Of a stretch of DNA of 64,000 nucleotides, positions 17,262 to 25,481 are shown one piece after another. Below the pieces are notes generated by a model. The model had not been told where the DNA came from. It was given only the letters and a program-made list of their open reading frames with translations, and ran no database searches. Made by a program: the position numbers and the translations under genes. The stretch's first letter is position 1; every line of letters begins with the position of its first letter. This stretch comes from Nocardioides deserti (lineage in GTDB: Bacteria; Actinomycetota; Actinomycetes; Propionibacteriales; Nocardioidaceae): NCBI RefSeq assembly GCF_014266025.1, contig NZ_JACMYC010000015.1:1-64000 (forward strand), written 5' to 3'.

Positions 17262-18110
17262 TCAGATGAGTGGCAAGCGGCGCTGGCTGCGGGGCAGCTG
17301 GGCGTAGGCCCGCTCGACCGCGGTGCGCAGGTGCTCGCGCGGCCACGGCCACTCCGCGGCGTCCAGCGCGTCGGCCACGGGCACGCCGCGGGAGGCGAGG
17401 TCGCGGGCGGTCTCGGCGACCACGCCGATCTGGTTGCGCTGCTCCTCGACGAAGTCCCGGTCGACCACGGGGCCGTGCCCGGGGACGACGACCGAGGCGG
17501 AGGTGGTCAGCCCGAGCACGATGTCGAGGCTGAGCGGCCAGTCCATCGGCCACGAGTCGTCGCCGAACGACGGCGGCGCCGAGGACTCGACCAGGTCGCC
17601 GGCGACCAGGACGTCGGCGTCCGGCACACGAAGGACCAGGTCGCCCGCGGTGTGGGCGCGCCCGGGGTGGACCAGCTCGAGGGCGCGGTCGCCGAGGTCC
17701 AGCACGCGGGCCGAGGAGAAGGTCTGGTCGGGCACCACGACCGGGGTGGCGAGGACCTCGTCGTGGTGCGGGTCGGCCGGCTCCCCGGCGTACTCCTGGC
17801 GGGCGGCCTCGGCCCCGCGCTCCAGCTCGGCCGCCGTCTCCTCGTGCGCGTGGATGGCCACCCCGGGCCAGCCCTCGCGGAAGGCCCCGTTGCCGAGGGT
17901 GTGGTCGAGGTGCCAGTGGGTGTTGACGACGGCGACGACCTCGCCGGCGCCGAGGGCGCGTACGTCGTCCGCCAGCGCGCGTCCCGCGACGGTCGAGGCG
18001 TGGGTGTCGACCACCACGAGCCCCCGCTCCCCACCCACGACGGTGGTGGTCACGTCGTACCAGGGGCGGCGGGTCACCCAGACCCGGTCGGCGATCTCGG
18101 TGAACGTCAC
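17262..18110 (-). CDS. MBL-fold metallo-hydrolase
   Basis: The protein has 282 residues. Zinc-binding motifs are in order: NTHWHLDHTLGN (H-x-H-x-D-H), HTAGDLVL, LVAGDLVE and VVPGHGPVVD. This is the standard metallo-beta-lactamase hydrolase set; substrates in this branch range from thioesters to lactones and cannot be told here. The start is GTG 18110, giving VTFTEIADRVWV; the longer upstream frame overlaps the next gene and is arginine-rich. The gene is 26 bases downstream of the DUF2470 gene, so it may share the iron-controlled transcript. Confidence 0.9.
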   Translation of the reverse strand: MTFTEIADRVWVTRRPWYDVTTTVVGGERGLVVVDTHASTVAGRALADDVRALGAGEVVAVVNTHWHLDHTLGNGAFREGWPGVAIHAHEETAAELERGAEAARQEYAGEPADPHHDEVLATPVVVPDQTFSSARVLDLGDRALELVHPGRAHTAGDLVLRVPDADVLVAGDLVESSAPPSFGDDSWPMDWPLSLDIVLGLTTSASVVVPGHGPVVDRDFVEEQRNQIGVVAETARDLASRGVPVADALDAAEWPWPREHLRTAVERAYAQLPRSQRRLPLI

Positions 18111-18136
18111 CCGGCCGAGACTAGGCCGGGACCCCG

Positions 18137-18871
18137 TCAGCACATGCCGTGGTGCAGCTGGCGGCGCAGCATGTCGCCGAGCTCGGCGGGCGTGCGGGCC
18201 GCCCGTGGGAAGCGCAGGACGGTGCGGTCCGCCCCGTGCGTCCCGACCCACTGCACCTCGACGCCGTCGACGCGGAGGTCGGCCAGCGCGACGCCGAGGA
18301 CCTCGGCCAGCGGGGTGCCCGTCGTCGTCGCGACCGCGCGCCGCAGCTCTTTCTGGTGGTAGTCGTTGGCGTGCTCGACCGAGCGCTGGAGGTAGCCGCG
18401 GTTGAGCTGGTGCTGCGACGCCCGGAAGCGCGCCAGGTCGACCGGCACCTGCTCGGTCGCCGACGCGCCGACACGGCCCAGCGCCACGCGATCCGGCTCG
18501 AGCGCCACGACGTCGCGCGGGTCGCCGCAGCACGCGCAGCTCTCGCGGCCGCGCACGACGAGCCGCCCGGCGATGCTCACCGTGGCCTCGCGGTCCGCCG
18601 AGCCCGGCCGGCCGAGCCCGCTGGTGACGGTGAGCACGGCGGCGCGCCCCTCCGCCGCGGCGACCGCGAGCTCGGAGCCGAGCGGGGTGGAGAAGGTCGG
18701 CTCGCCGCCGCACTCCAGCATGACGGTGCCCTCGGCGTCCGGCCCGTCGAGGACGCCCGGCGCCCCGTCGACCGCCATCTGCACGTCGGCCGGGCAGGAG
18801 AGCACCGCGCGCGCCGCGGCCGCCGACCGGTGCGGGTCGTGGCGGGTGGTGCTGCTCGGGACGACGGTCAT
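18137..18871 (-). CDS. DUF2470 / HugZ-like protein, iron-controlled
   Basis: The protein has 244 residues. The C-terminal about 80 residues resemble DUF2470 (EHANDYHQKELRRAVA, then VEVQWVGTHGADRTVLRFPR). The N-terminal part resembles the split-barrel flavin-reductase-like fold (VTSGLGRPGSADREATVSIA). This arrangement is found in heme-degrading HugZ-type proteins. A near-consensus iron box lies 43 bases upstream of the ATG at 18871, which supports a role in heme or iron use. Heme oxygenase activity is inferred and not shown by any single catalytic residue. A CGDP-type CACCGD cysteine pair is seen near residue 115. Confidence 0.78.
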   Translation of the reverse strand: MTVVPSSTTRHDPHRSAAAARAVLSCPADVQMAVDGAPGVLDGPDAEGTVMLECGGEPTFSTPLGSELAVAAAEGRAAVLTVTSGLGRPGSADREATVSIAGRLVVRGRESCACCGDPRDVVALEPDRVALGRVGASATEQVPVDLARFRASQHQLNRGYLQRSVEHANDYHQKELRRAVATTTGTPLAEVLGVALADLRVDGVEVQWVGTHGADRTVLRFPRAARTPAELGDMLRRQLHHGMC

Positions 18872-18913
18872 GCGGGGCTCCTCGGTGCGCTCGTCAGGCA
18901 GTCGATCTCGCTA

Positions 18914-18932
18914 TTAGGTGAGCCTAACCTAC
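18914..18932 (-). promoter_or_regulatory. DtxR/IdeR iron box
   Basis: TTAGGTGAGCCTAACCTAC closely matches the 19-base actinobacterial iron-box consensus TTAGGTTAGSCTAACCTAA. It lies between the DUF2470 gene and hrcA, 43 bases from the DUF2470 start. Iron-loaded DtxR or IdeR should repress the leftward gene. Confidence 0.88.
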
Positions 18933-19005
18933 GTCCCACACTGGCCGCCGGCGCACGGCCGTCTCGGTCGCCGAGATCGGGCCGACGGCCCGGGTCGCGC
19001 TACAG

Positions 19006-19032
19006 TTGGCACTCAGTAGTGACGAGTGCCAG
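19006..19032 (+). promoter_or_regulatory. CIRCE operator
   Basis: TTGGCACTC and GAGTGCCAG are separated by nine bases, matching the CIRCE element TTAGCACTC-N9-GAGTGCTAA with compensating changes that keep the dyad. It ends 15 bases before the hrcA start, so HrcA should repress its own operon. Confidence 0.92.
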
Positions 19033-19047
19033 ATGGTGGGAGGCGAC

Positions 19048-20082
19048 GTGCAGGAGGACCGCAGGCTCGCCGTGCTGCGGGCCATCGTCGAGGACTACGT
19101 GGCGACCGAGGAGCCGGTCGGCTCCAAGGCGCTCGTCGAGCGGCACGGCCTCGGCGTCTCGCCGGCCACGGTCCGCAACGACATGGCCGTGCTGGAGGAC
19201 GAGGGCTACATCACCCAGCCGCACACCAGCGCCGGCCGGGTGCCCACCGACAAGGGCTACCGGCTCTTCGTCGACCGGCTCAGCACCGTCAAGCCGATGA
19301 CCGGCGCGGAGAAGCGCGCGATCTCCTCGTTCCTGGACGGCGCCGTCGACCTCGACGACGTCGTCACCCGCTCGGTCCGCCTGCTCTCGCAGCTGACCCG
19401 CCAGGTCGCGGTCGTGCAGTACCCCACGCTCTCGCGCTCCACGGTCCGCCACGTCGAGCTCGTCGCGCTCAGCCCGACCCGGCTGCTCGCCGTGCTGATC
19501 CTCAGCACCGGCCGGGTCGAGCAGCGCCTCGTCGAGCTGCCGGCGGAGCTGTCCGAGGACGCCCTCGCCGACCTGCGGTCCCAGGTCCTCCAGGCCGCGA
19601 CCGGCCAGGTCATCGCCGATGCCGTGCGCCGACTGCGCGAGGCCGTGCCGGAGTCCCCGGGCCCCGGGCCCGACCGCGACGATGGCGTGACCCGCGCCGT
19701 GGTCGAGACCCTCGCCGACGCGATGGAGGACCACCGCTCCGACGAGCGGATCGCGGTCGGCGGTGCGGCGAACCTCGCCCGCTACGGCGACTCCTTCGAC
19801 TCCGCCGTCCGCCCGCTGCTCGAGGCGCTCGAGGAGCACGTCGTGCTGCTCAAGCTGCTCGGCGAGGCGACCGTCGGCGGCACAGTCACGGTGCGGATCG
19901 GGGCCGAGGGGCCCTACGAGGAGCTCGCCTCCACCAGCGTTGTCGCCACCGGCTACGGCCCGCGCGACGAGGCGCTGGCCACGCTGGGCATCGTCGGGCC
20001 CACGCGCATGGACTACCCCGGGACGATGTCCGCGGTGCGCGCCGTCGCCCGCTACGTCTCCCGGATCCTCGACGAGGGCTGA
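19048..20082 (+). CDS. hrcA: heat-inducible transcription repressor HrcA
   Basis: The protein has 344 residues. The N-terminal winged helix covers about residues 1-75 ([57 protein letters not shown]). GAF-like and dimerisation regions follow to [19 protein letters not shown]. It represses chaperone operons by binding CIRCE. GTG 19048 was chosen because GGGAGG sits five bases upstream; in-frame ATG 19033 and GTG 19036 lie in or next to the operator. It is followed by dnaJ after 62 bases. Confidence 0.97.
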   Translation: MQEDRRLAVLRAIVEDYVATEEPVGSKALVERHGLGVSPATVRNDMAVLEDEGYITQPHTSAGRVPTDKGYRLFVDRLSTVKPMTGAEKRAISSFLDGAVDLDDVVTRSVRLLSQLTRQVAVVQYPTLSRSTVRHVELVALSPTRLLAVLILSTGRVEQRLVELPAELSEDALADLRSQVLQAATGQVIADAVRRLREAVPESPGPGPDRDDGVTRAVVETLADAMEDHRSDERIAVGGAANLARYGDSFDSAVRPLLEALEEHVVLLKLLGEATVGGTVTVRIGAEGPYEELASTSVVATGYGPRDEALATLGIVGPTRMDYPGTMSAVRAVARYVSRILDEG

Positions 20083-20144
20083 CCGGCCCTCGCCACGCCG
20101 TACCTCTCCACCCGAACCACCTCCCGATCTCGTAAGGAACACAG

Positions 20145-21317
20145 GTGAGCCAGGACCTCTACGACCTGCTCGGAGTCGACCGCGACGCGGACGACACCGC
20201 GATCAAGAAGGCCTACCGGCGGCTCGCGCGGCAGTACCACCCCGACGTCAACCCCGAGCCGGAGGCGCAGGACAAGTTCAAGGAGATCTCCCGCGCCTAC
20301 GAGGTGCTCTCGGACCCGCAGAAGCGCTCGGCGTACGACCGTGGCGGCGACCCGTTCGGCGGCGCCGGCGGCGGTTTCGGCCAGGGGCCCGGGTTCTCGT
20401 TCACCGACATCATGGACGCCTTCTTCGGCGGCCAGGCGGGCGGCGCCGGCGGTGGTCGCGGGCCGCGCCCGCGGGTGCGTCGCGGCCAGGACGCGCTGAT
20501 CCGGCTCGACGTCGACCTCGCGGAGGCCGCCTTCGGCGTCACCCGCGAGCTCAAGGTCGACACGGCCGTGCTGTGCACGACCTGCCACGGCGACGGTGCC
20601 GCGCCCGGCAGCCACCCGGTGCCGTGCGAGACCTGCCGCGGCCAGGGCGAGGTCGCCCACGTGCAGCGCTCGTTCCTCGGCGAGATCCGCACGCTGCGCC
20701 CCTGCGCGGCCTGCCGCGGCTTCGGCACGATCATCCCCGAGCCGTGCCGCGAGTGCTCCGGCGACGGCCGCGTCCGCTCTCGCCGCACGCTCACTGTCAA
20801 GATCCCGGCCGGCGTCGACACCGGCACCCGCGTCCAGCTCGCCGAGCAGGGCGAGGTCGGCCCGGGCGGCGGCCCCGCCGGTGACCTGTACGTCGAGATC
20901 CAGGTCGCCCCGCACCCCGTCTTCACCCGCCACGGCAATGACCTGCACTGCACGGTCACCGTGCCGATGACCGCCGCCGCGCTCGGCACGTCGCTGACGC
21001 TGCCGACCCTCGAGGCGGACGTCGAGCAGGGCGCGGACTCCGGCGTCGAGACCGAGTTCAGCCTGGAGATCCCCGCCGGCACCCAGTCCGGCACCGAGCA
21101 GGTGCTCCGCGGCCGCGGCGTGCCCGGCCTGCGCGGCGGTCGCGGCGACCTGGTCGTCAGCGTCGCCGTCGAGACCCCGCAGCGGCTCGACCCCCGCCAG
21201 GAGGAGCTGCTGCGCGAGCTGGCGGCGATCCGCGGCGAGGAGACGCCCTCGGGCCAGGTCAAGCCGGGCTCGAAGTCGTTCTTCGGCCGGCTGCGCGACG
21301 CGTTCGACGGCCACTGA
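20145..21317 (+). CDS. dnaJ: chaperone protein DnaJ
   Basis: The protein has 390 residues. It has a J domain with the HPD tripeptide (YHPDVNPEPEAQDKFKEISR), a Gly/Phe-rich linker (GGDPFGGAGGGFGQGPGFSF), and a zinc centre at about residues 143-208 with four CxxCxGxG motifs (CTTCHGDG, CETCRGQG, CAACRGFG, CRECSGDG). Two beta-sandwich client-binding domains follow. It stimulates DnaK and holds unfolded proteins. The start is GTG 20145 after a TAAGGAA site. It is co-directional with hrcA and probably heat-controlled through CIRCE. As it is next to hrcA and not dnaK, it is the DnaJ2-type copy. Confidence 0.97.
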   Translation: MSQDLYDLLGVDRDADDTAIKKAYRRLARQYHPDVNPEPEAQDKFKEISRAYEVLSDPQKRSAYDRGGDPFGGAGGGFGQGPGFSFTDIMDAFFGGQAGGAGGGRGPRPRVRRGQDALIRLDVDLAEAAFGVTRELKVDTAVLCTTCHGDGAAPGSHPVPCETCRGQGEVAHVQRSFLGEIRTLRPCAACRGFGTIIPEPCRECSGDGRVRSRRTLTVKIPAGVDTGTRVQLAEQGEVGPGGGPAGDLYVEIQVAPHPVFTRHGNDLHCTVTVPMTAAALGTSLTLPTLEADVEQGADSGVETEFSLEIPAGTQSGTEQVLRGRGVPGLRGGRGDLVVSVAVETPQRLDPRQEELLRELAAIRGEETPSGQVKPGSKSFFGRLRDAFDGH

Positions 21318-21331
21318 CAGGCGCTCCTGCG

Positions 21332-22072
21332 ATGTCGCTGCCGGTCCACCTCGTCCCCGCGCTCGACGGGGTCGCCGTCGGGTCCGCCGTGACCGTCGAG
21401 GGCGACGAGGCGCACCACGCCGTCGCCGTCCGCCGGCTGCGGGTGGGGGAGAGCGTCGTCCTCACCGACGGGGCCGGCACCTCGGTCACCGCCGAGGTCA
21501 CCTCGACCGGGAAGCGGGTCTTCACCGCGGTCGCCGCCGACGTACGCCGCGTGGCGGCGCCGTCGCCGGCGTTCGTCGTCGTCCAGGCGTTGCCCAAGGG
21601 CGACCGGGGCGAGCTGGCCGTCGAGGTGCTGACCGAGGTCGGGGTCGCGCGGGTCGTGCCGTGGGCCGCGTCGCGGTCGGTGGCGGTCTGGAAGGGCGAG
21701 CGGGCCGCGAAGTCGCTGGGCAAGTGGCGCGCGACCGCGCGCGAGGCGGCCAAGCAGGCGCGGCGCTCGTGGTTCCCCGAGGTCGACGAGCTCGCCTCGA
21801 CCGCCGACGTCGTGGCGCTGCTGTCGTCCGCCCCGCTGGGCGTGGTCCTGCACGAGGAGGCGTCGGTGCCGCTCGCGTCGCTGGACGTTCCCTCGGATGG
21901 TCCGGTCGTGGTCGTCGTCGGCCCCGAAGGCGGGCTGACCGGGGAGGAGGTCGCGGCGTTCACCGCGGCCGGTGCCTCCGCGGTGCGGCTGGGCGCCGAG
22001 GTGCTGCGCACCTCGACCGCCGGCGTCGCCGCCGTGTCCGCGCTCCTCGCGCGGACCCAGCGCTGGGGCTGA
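21332..22072 (+). CDS. rsmE: 16S rRNA (uracil-1498-N3)-methyltransferase RsmE
   Basis: The 246-residue SPOUT methyltransferase modifies U1498 of 16S rRNA. It has an N-terminal PUA-like region (VEGDEAHHAVAVRRLRVGES) and the trefoil-knot SAM site VVVVVGPEGGLTGEEVAAF near residue 192. The LGAEVLRTSTAGVAAVSAL helix ends the protein. ATG 21332 lies 14 bases after dnaJ. The hrcA-dnaJ-rsmE order is common in actinobacteria. It converges with the GerMN lipoprotein gene 12 bases downstream. Confidence 0.96.
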   Translation: MSLPVHLVPALDGVAVGSAVTVEGDEAHHAVAVRRLRVGESVVLTDGAGTSVTAEVTSTGKRVFTAVAADVRRVAAPSPAFVVVQALPKGDRGELAVEVLTEVGVARVVPWAASRSVAVWKGERAAKSLGKWRATAREAAKQARRSWFPEVDELASTADVVALLSSAPLGVVLHEEASVPLASLDVPSDGPVVVVVGPEGGLTGEEVAAFTAAGASAVRLGAEVLRTSTAGVAAVSALLARTQRWG

Positions 22073-22084
22073 GCCCGGCGCCCG

Positions 22085-22996
22085 CTACTCGACCGTGATG
22101 GTCTTGCTGTCCTCGGTCGGGCCGAAGCCCTCGCCGCCGGACGGGTCGTCGGTCATGGCCACGAACGTGTAGGTGCCGGGCTCCAGCCCGGACACGTCGA
22201 CCTCGCTCGCCCAGGGGTAGAGCTTGTCCATCCAGCCCTCGGCGGTCGCGAACCCGTCGACGACGACCTTCCCGCCGCTGTCACGCACCTCCCACGGCAC
22301 GGTCGCCTCGAACGACGACGCCACGCCCGCGGCCGTGAACGAGTCGGCCACGGTCGCACCCTCCTCGGGGCCGCTCACGCTGACCAGGGCGAGCACCTCG
22401 AGCGGTGCCGCCGCGGTGAGGTCTCCCTCGAGGCCGAACAGCGGCGCCGGCGTACCGCTGCTGTCGACCACGCGCACGGGCAGCCGCTCCTGCGCGACGC
22501 CCTGGAGGGTGTAGACGAGCTGCTGGGCGGCCAGCCGGGCGCCGTTGGCGGACAGGTCGCCGCGCTCGGTCCAGGCCTCGTCGGCCAGGGTGGCGACGAT
22601 CGCGTCGTCCTGCGCCTCGACGGAGGCGAAGGTGCCCCCGGGCCACAGTGACCGGTAGTCGGGGTCGAGCGCGTCGCCCGTGGTCAGCAGCTCGGCGGCG
22701 GCGGTGAAGGGGTCCCCGTCGACGCGACGGAACTCGCGGTAGAGCCGCACGCCCTGCGGCGTCTCGCCGGCGAAGTAGACCGGCACCGTCGTCTCGCCAC
22801 CCTCGTCCGGCGAGCCGGTAGCGGAGGGGTCGGCCGGGTCCGGCTCGTCGCTGGAGGTGCTGTCGGCGGTCGGTGAGCTCGTGCTGCCGGCCGGCGTCGG
22901 GTCCTCGGCCGAGGTGTCGTCCTCACCGCACCCGGCCAGGGTCAGCGCGAGGGTGGAGGCGGTCAGCAGGGCGGAGATCCGCAGGCGAGCGTCCAT
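22085..22996 (-). CDS. GerMN/Gmad2 lipoprotein
   Basis: The 303-residue protein begins with a signal peptide and lipobox (TLALTLAGCGEDD). A Ser/Thr/Asp/Pro-rich spacer of about 45 residues follows. Next is a GerMN domain (VPVYFAGETPQGVRLYREFR to about residue 195) and a Gmad2 immunoglobulin-like domain (LVSVSGPEEGATVADSFTAA to the end). Proteins of this make-up sit on the outside of the membrane, often linked to spore coat or envelope remodelling; the role here is unknown. ATG 22996 was preferred because GGAGG lies nine bases upstream, whereas ATG 23005 touches it. Confidence 0.87.
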   Translation of the reverse strand: MDARLRISALLTASTLALTLAGCGEDDTSAEDPTPAGSTSSPTADSTSSDEPDPADPSATGSPDEGGETTVPVYFAGETPQGVRLYREFRRVDGDPFTAAAELLTTGDALDPDYRSLWPGGTFASVEAQDDAIVATLADEAWTERGDLSANGARLAAQQLVYTLQGVAQERLPVRVVDSSGTPAPLFGLEGDLTAAAPLEVLALVSVSGPEEGATVADSFTAAGVASSFEATVPWEVRDSGGKVVVDGFATAEGWMDKLYPWASEVDVSGLEPGTYTFVAMTDDPSGGEGFGPTEDSKTITVE

Positions 22997-23066
22997 GGTG
23001 CCCATCCTCCCGGTTCGGGGTGCCGATGCCGGTGAGACGCGCGCGGGACGGCGCTAGGTTGCGTGC

Positions 23067-23411
23067 ATGAGCGATCCGGACTGCCTGTTCTGCAAGATCG
23101 TCGCCGAGGAGGTGCCGGCCGAGGTCGTGCACGTCACCGAGCGGACCGTCGCCTTCCGGGACATCAACCCGCAGGCGCCCACGCACGTGCTGGTCGTGCC
23201 GCGGGACCACTACGCGAACGCCGCCGCGCTCGCTGCAGGCGACCCCGTCGCGTCCGCGGAGCTGGTGACGGCCGCCGCGGCGATCGCCACGGCCGAGGGC
23301 CACGAGGACTACCGCCTGGTCTTCAACACCGGCGCCGGCGTCGGCCAGACGGTCTTCCACACGCACCTGCACGTGCTCGCCGGGCGGTCGATGACCTGGC
23401 CCCCGGGCTGA
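23067..23411 (+). CDS. HIT family nucleotide-binding protein (HinT-like)
   Basis: The protein has 114 residues. The N-terminal CLFCKIVAEEVPAEVVHV is followed by the catalytic histidine triad FHTHLHVLAGR at about residues 97-107. HinT-type enzymes cleave nucleoside phosphoramidates and acyl-adenylates such as aminoacyl-AMP. ATG 23067 is the first start in frame, and the length is normal. It is a single gene facing a convergent pair of leftward genes. In many actinobacteria the hit gene sits near rsmE and phoH, as here. Confidence 0.95.
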   Translation: MSDPDCLFCKIVAEEVPAEVVHVTERTVAFRDINPQAPTHVLVVPRDHYANAAALAAGDPVASAELVTAAAAIATAEGHEDYRLVFNTGAGVGQTVFHTHLHVLAGRSMTWPPG

Positions 23412-23423
23412 TCCCGAGCGCCG

Positions 23424-23495
23424 GACGTACCGACGCTGTCCCGGGCCCCCCCGTCCCCGCGGGGCCTCGCGTCCTCGTCCCCACTTCGGTACGTC
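23424..23495. terminator. inverted repeat between convergent genes
   Basis: GACGTACCGA at 23424-23433 is perfectly complementary to TCGGTACGTC at 23486-23495. The 52 bases between hold a smaller GC-rich dyad (CCCCGCGGGG). It lies just after the hit stop and before the end of the leftward gene at 23526, so it may terminate both. Confidence 0.45.
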
Positions 23496-23525
23496 GGCCG
23501 GTCGGCCTGTCGCTGGTGACCGACG

Positions 23526-24275
23526 TCAGCGGTGACCGACGAGGGTCGGGGTGGCGGTCAGGACGCGGAGGGCGGTGGGCGGCCCGGGAATGGTGACGGT
23601 GCCGCTGACGGGGCGCCAGGGTCCGCCGTCGACGCTGAACTCGGCGCTGTACGTGGTGTCGACGCTGGGTGCGACCCGTCCGGCCTTCCGGTAGTCGTGG
23701 GTGACGTCGAGAGCCGGGTACGGCGCACCGGGCTCGGTCGTCGTGGTCGTCGTGCCGTCGCCGAAGTGCCAGGTGTAGCCCGTGGCAGTGATGCGCAGGT
23801 CGACCCGGCGGCCGAGGAGGGTCACGCTGCGGGTGAGGTCGCCTCGCTCGGTGTAGAAGTTCGTGGCGAAGTTGACCAGCGTGCGCCCGTTGGGTGGCTG
23901 GACCTGGAGAGTGGCGCCTGGCAGCGGCAAGCGCCGGAAGGCGTTGGCGACCATTCCCGGCGTGAGCTGCGGTGCGCTGGGCTCCTCGACCTCCGGGACG
24001 CACTCGACGTTCCAATTCGTTCCCGCGCAGAACCCCTCGGCGAGAGCCGTGCCGACGTCGACCTGGGCGCCGAGGCTCACCGTCTGAGCTGCGTCCGAAT
24101 CAGAACCGCCAGTCTGCGCCGACGGAGTCGTCGTCTCGATGTTGGTCCACAAACCGCCGGTAGTGGTCCCGACCTCGACTGGGCCCGAAGGTTCGTCGGC
24201 CACGGCCGTGGCACTCGCTGATATCGATAGCAGGAGTGCGCCGGCTGAGACGAGCGCCGTGCGCCGCTTATTCAT
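23526..24275 (-). CDS. secreted protein with PKD-like domain
   Basis: The protein has 249 residues. A signal peptide (RRTALVSAGALLLSISASAT, cut after about ATAVADE) is followed by an uncharacterised region with two cysteines (FCAGTNWNVECVPE). A PKD-like beta domain follows, marked by ATGYTWHFGDGTTTT and the VTHDYRKAG strand. PKD modules mediate surface or carbohydrate contacts. ATG 24275 overlaps the stop of the upstream lipoprotein gene (ATGA), so the pair is coupled. The function is unknown. This coupled pair looks less GC-rich than its neighbours. Confidence 0.82.
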   Translation of the reverse strand: MNKRRTALVSAGALLLSISASATAVADEPSGPVEVGTTTGGLWTNIETTTPSAQTGGSDSDAAQTVSLGAQVDVGTALAEGFCAGTNWNVECVPEVEEPSAPQLTPGMVANAFRRLPLPGATLQVQPPNGRTLVNFATNFYTERGDLTRSVTLLGRRVDLRITATGYTWHFGDGTTTTTTEPGAPYPALDVTHDYRKAGRVAPSVDTTYSAEFSVDGGPWRPVSGTVTIPGPPTALRVLTATPTLVGHR

Positions 24276-24811
24276 CGCAACTTCAGTTCTCTGACTCGCC
24301 ACCCGGCAGCGTCCTGTTGAAGCGCCATGGCGACGGTCTGGATGCTCGGAGCGACGGTCTTGACCGTCTCACCTGATGCGTCCAGCCACCGCTCGCGGGC
24401 GGTGCGGACCCTTACCTCCCATACGTTGTCGTCATCGCCCAGGTCAGGCTCGGCGGACAGCACCGTCCAGTCTCCGTCGACGATGCGACCGCCGTTCTTG
24501 TAGGCGGCGCGAAGGTTCTTCGCCAGGGTCTTGCAATTCGTGCAGGACTCGTCGGCCAGGACCATGAATCCGGCCGGATCACCCGTGGAGATCGCCTCGG
24601 TGAAGGCTGCATAGAACAAGTCGATGAACGCGACCTCGTCGTCCGGCATGTCGTCGTTGGCCGCGCTAGCGGACGCCGACGGCGAGGCGACCGCGGACGG
24701 GGTCGAGGCCGTCGGCTCCGGAGCGACCTTCGGCTCGGGGTCGTCAGAGGAGCAGGCGGAGAGCGCGAGGGTCGCGACGAGAGCCAGCGCGCTGAGGTTC
24801 CGCAGGGGCAT
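24272..24811 (-). CDS. DUF6318-like lipoprotein
   Basis: The protein has 179 residues. A signal peptide and lipobox (ALVATLALSACSSDD) is followed by a Pro/Ser/Ala-rich linker and a small NTF2-like domain (FIDLFYAAFTEAISTGDPAG) with a close cysteine pair (SCTNCKTL). This fits DUF6318-type actinobacterial lipoproteins. ATG 24811 was chosen because the signal peptide starts there; the longer frame adds an atypical leader. It is the first gene of a two-gene leftward unit. The function is unknown. Confidence 0.82.
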   Translation of the reverse strand: MPLRNLSALALVATLALSACSSDDPEPKVAPEPTASTPSAVASPSASASAANDDMPDDEVAFIDLFYAAFTEAISTGDPAGFMVLADESCTNCKTLAKNLRAAYKNGGRIVDGDWTVLSAEPDLGDDDNVWEVRVRTARERWLDASGETVKTVAPSIQTVAMALQQDAAGWRVRELKLR

Positions 24812-24974
24812 GGTGTGGTCCTTCCCGAGACAGCAGCGCCCAGACCGAGGCGCCGTCACGGACGATAACCACGTCCCGCGCCCGGGGACACCGCTCGACG
24901 TCATCTTGTGGACAGCGGGCGGGCGCAGGAGACGACCTGCGTCACGGCGGCCTCAGCAGTCCCAGAGACCCCGT

Positions 24975-25053
24975 CGACAATCGAGCAATTGCGCGGCTGC
25001 AGCGGGTCGGACGGCCGGGCAGGCGCTGAAACCGCGCAATTGAACGATCGTTG
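24975..25053. repeat. imperfect inverted repeat around CAATTGCGCGG
   Basis: The core arms CAATTGCGCGG (24986-24996) and CCGCGCAATTG (25032-25042) are perfect. The similarity extends outward (7 of 11 bases) and inward (6 of 8), giving arms of about 30 bases with 24 matches. It lies in the 288-base intergenic stretch 24812-25099, which is less GC-rich than its surroundings and holds no gene. Confidence 0.6.
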
Positions 25054-25099
25054 CCGCCCCCGACCCGGGCCTCAGCCGGCGAACCAGCCGACGACAGCT

Positions 25100-25372
25100 T
25101 CAGAACAGCTGCAGCACCCGCATGCCGGCGAAGACGACGGGCAACCCGAAGACGACGAGCATCACCCAGGCGGTGATCCGGTGCCGCCGCTGGGTGGGGT
25201 CCAGCCGGGCGGCGAAGTCGAGGATCGCGCCGTCGGGGACGTGGGCGGTGAGGCCCATCCGCCGGGCGTCGGGCGGGAGGTGCATGCCGGCGTACCAGAT
25301 CGGCTCGGTGTCGTCGTCGTGGTCGTCGGGATCCTCGACGGGATCACACGGGTCGACGGGAACACTCGGCAC
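25100..25372 (-). CDS. small protein with C-terminal membrane segment
   Basis: The product has 90 residues. The N-terminal about 25 residues are Asp/Pro-rich, a middle part reads PIWYAGMHLPPDARRMG, and one hydrophobic segment ends the protein (ITAWVMLVVFGLPVVFAGMR). No family is recognised. GTG 25372 was chosen; the longer frame would overlap the phoH start region on the other strand. It is divergent from phoH, with about 110 bases between them. Confidence 0.65.
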   Translation of the reverse strand: MPSVPVDPCDPVEDPDDHDDDTEPIWYAGMHLPPDARRMGLTAHVPDGAILDFAARLDPTQRRHRITAWVMLVVFGLPVVFAGMRVLQLF

Positions 25373-25481
25373 GCCACAGACGCTACGCCGGTGCAGCACA
25401 ACTCGCTGGGGCGCGCGCGAGCGCTCCCGTAGCATGGCCAGGCACCCATCGTCGACGAAAGGCCGCCCGGACCGGGCATCC

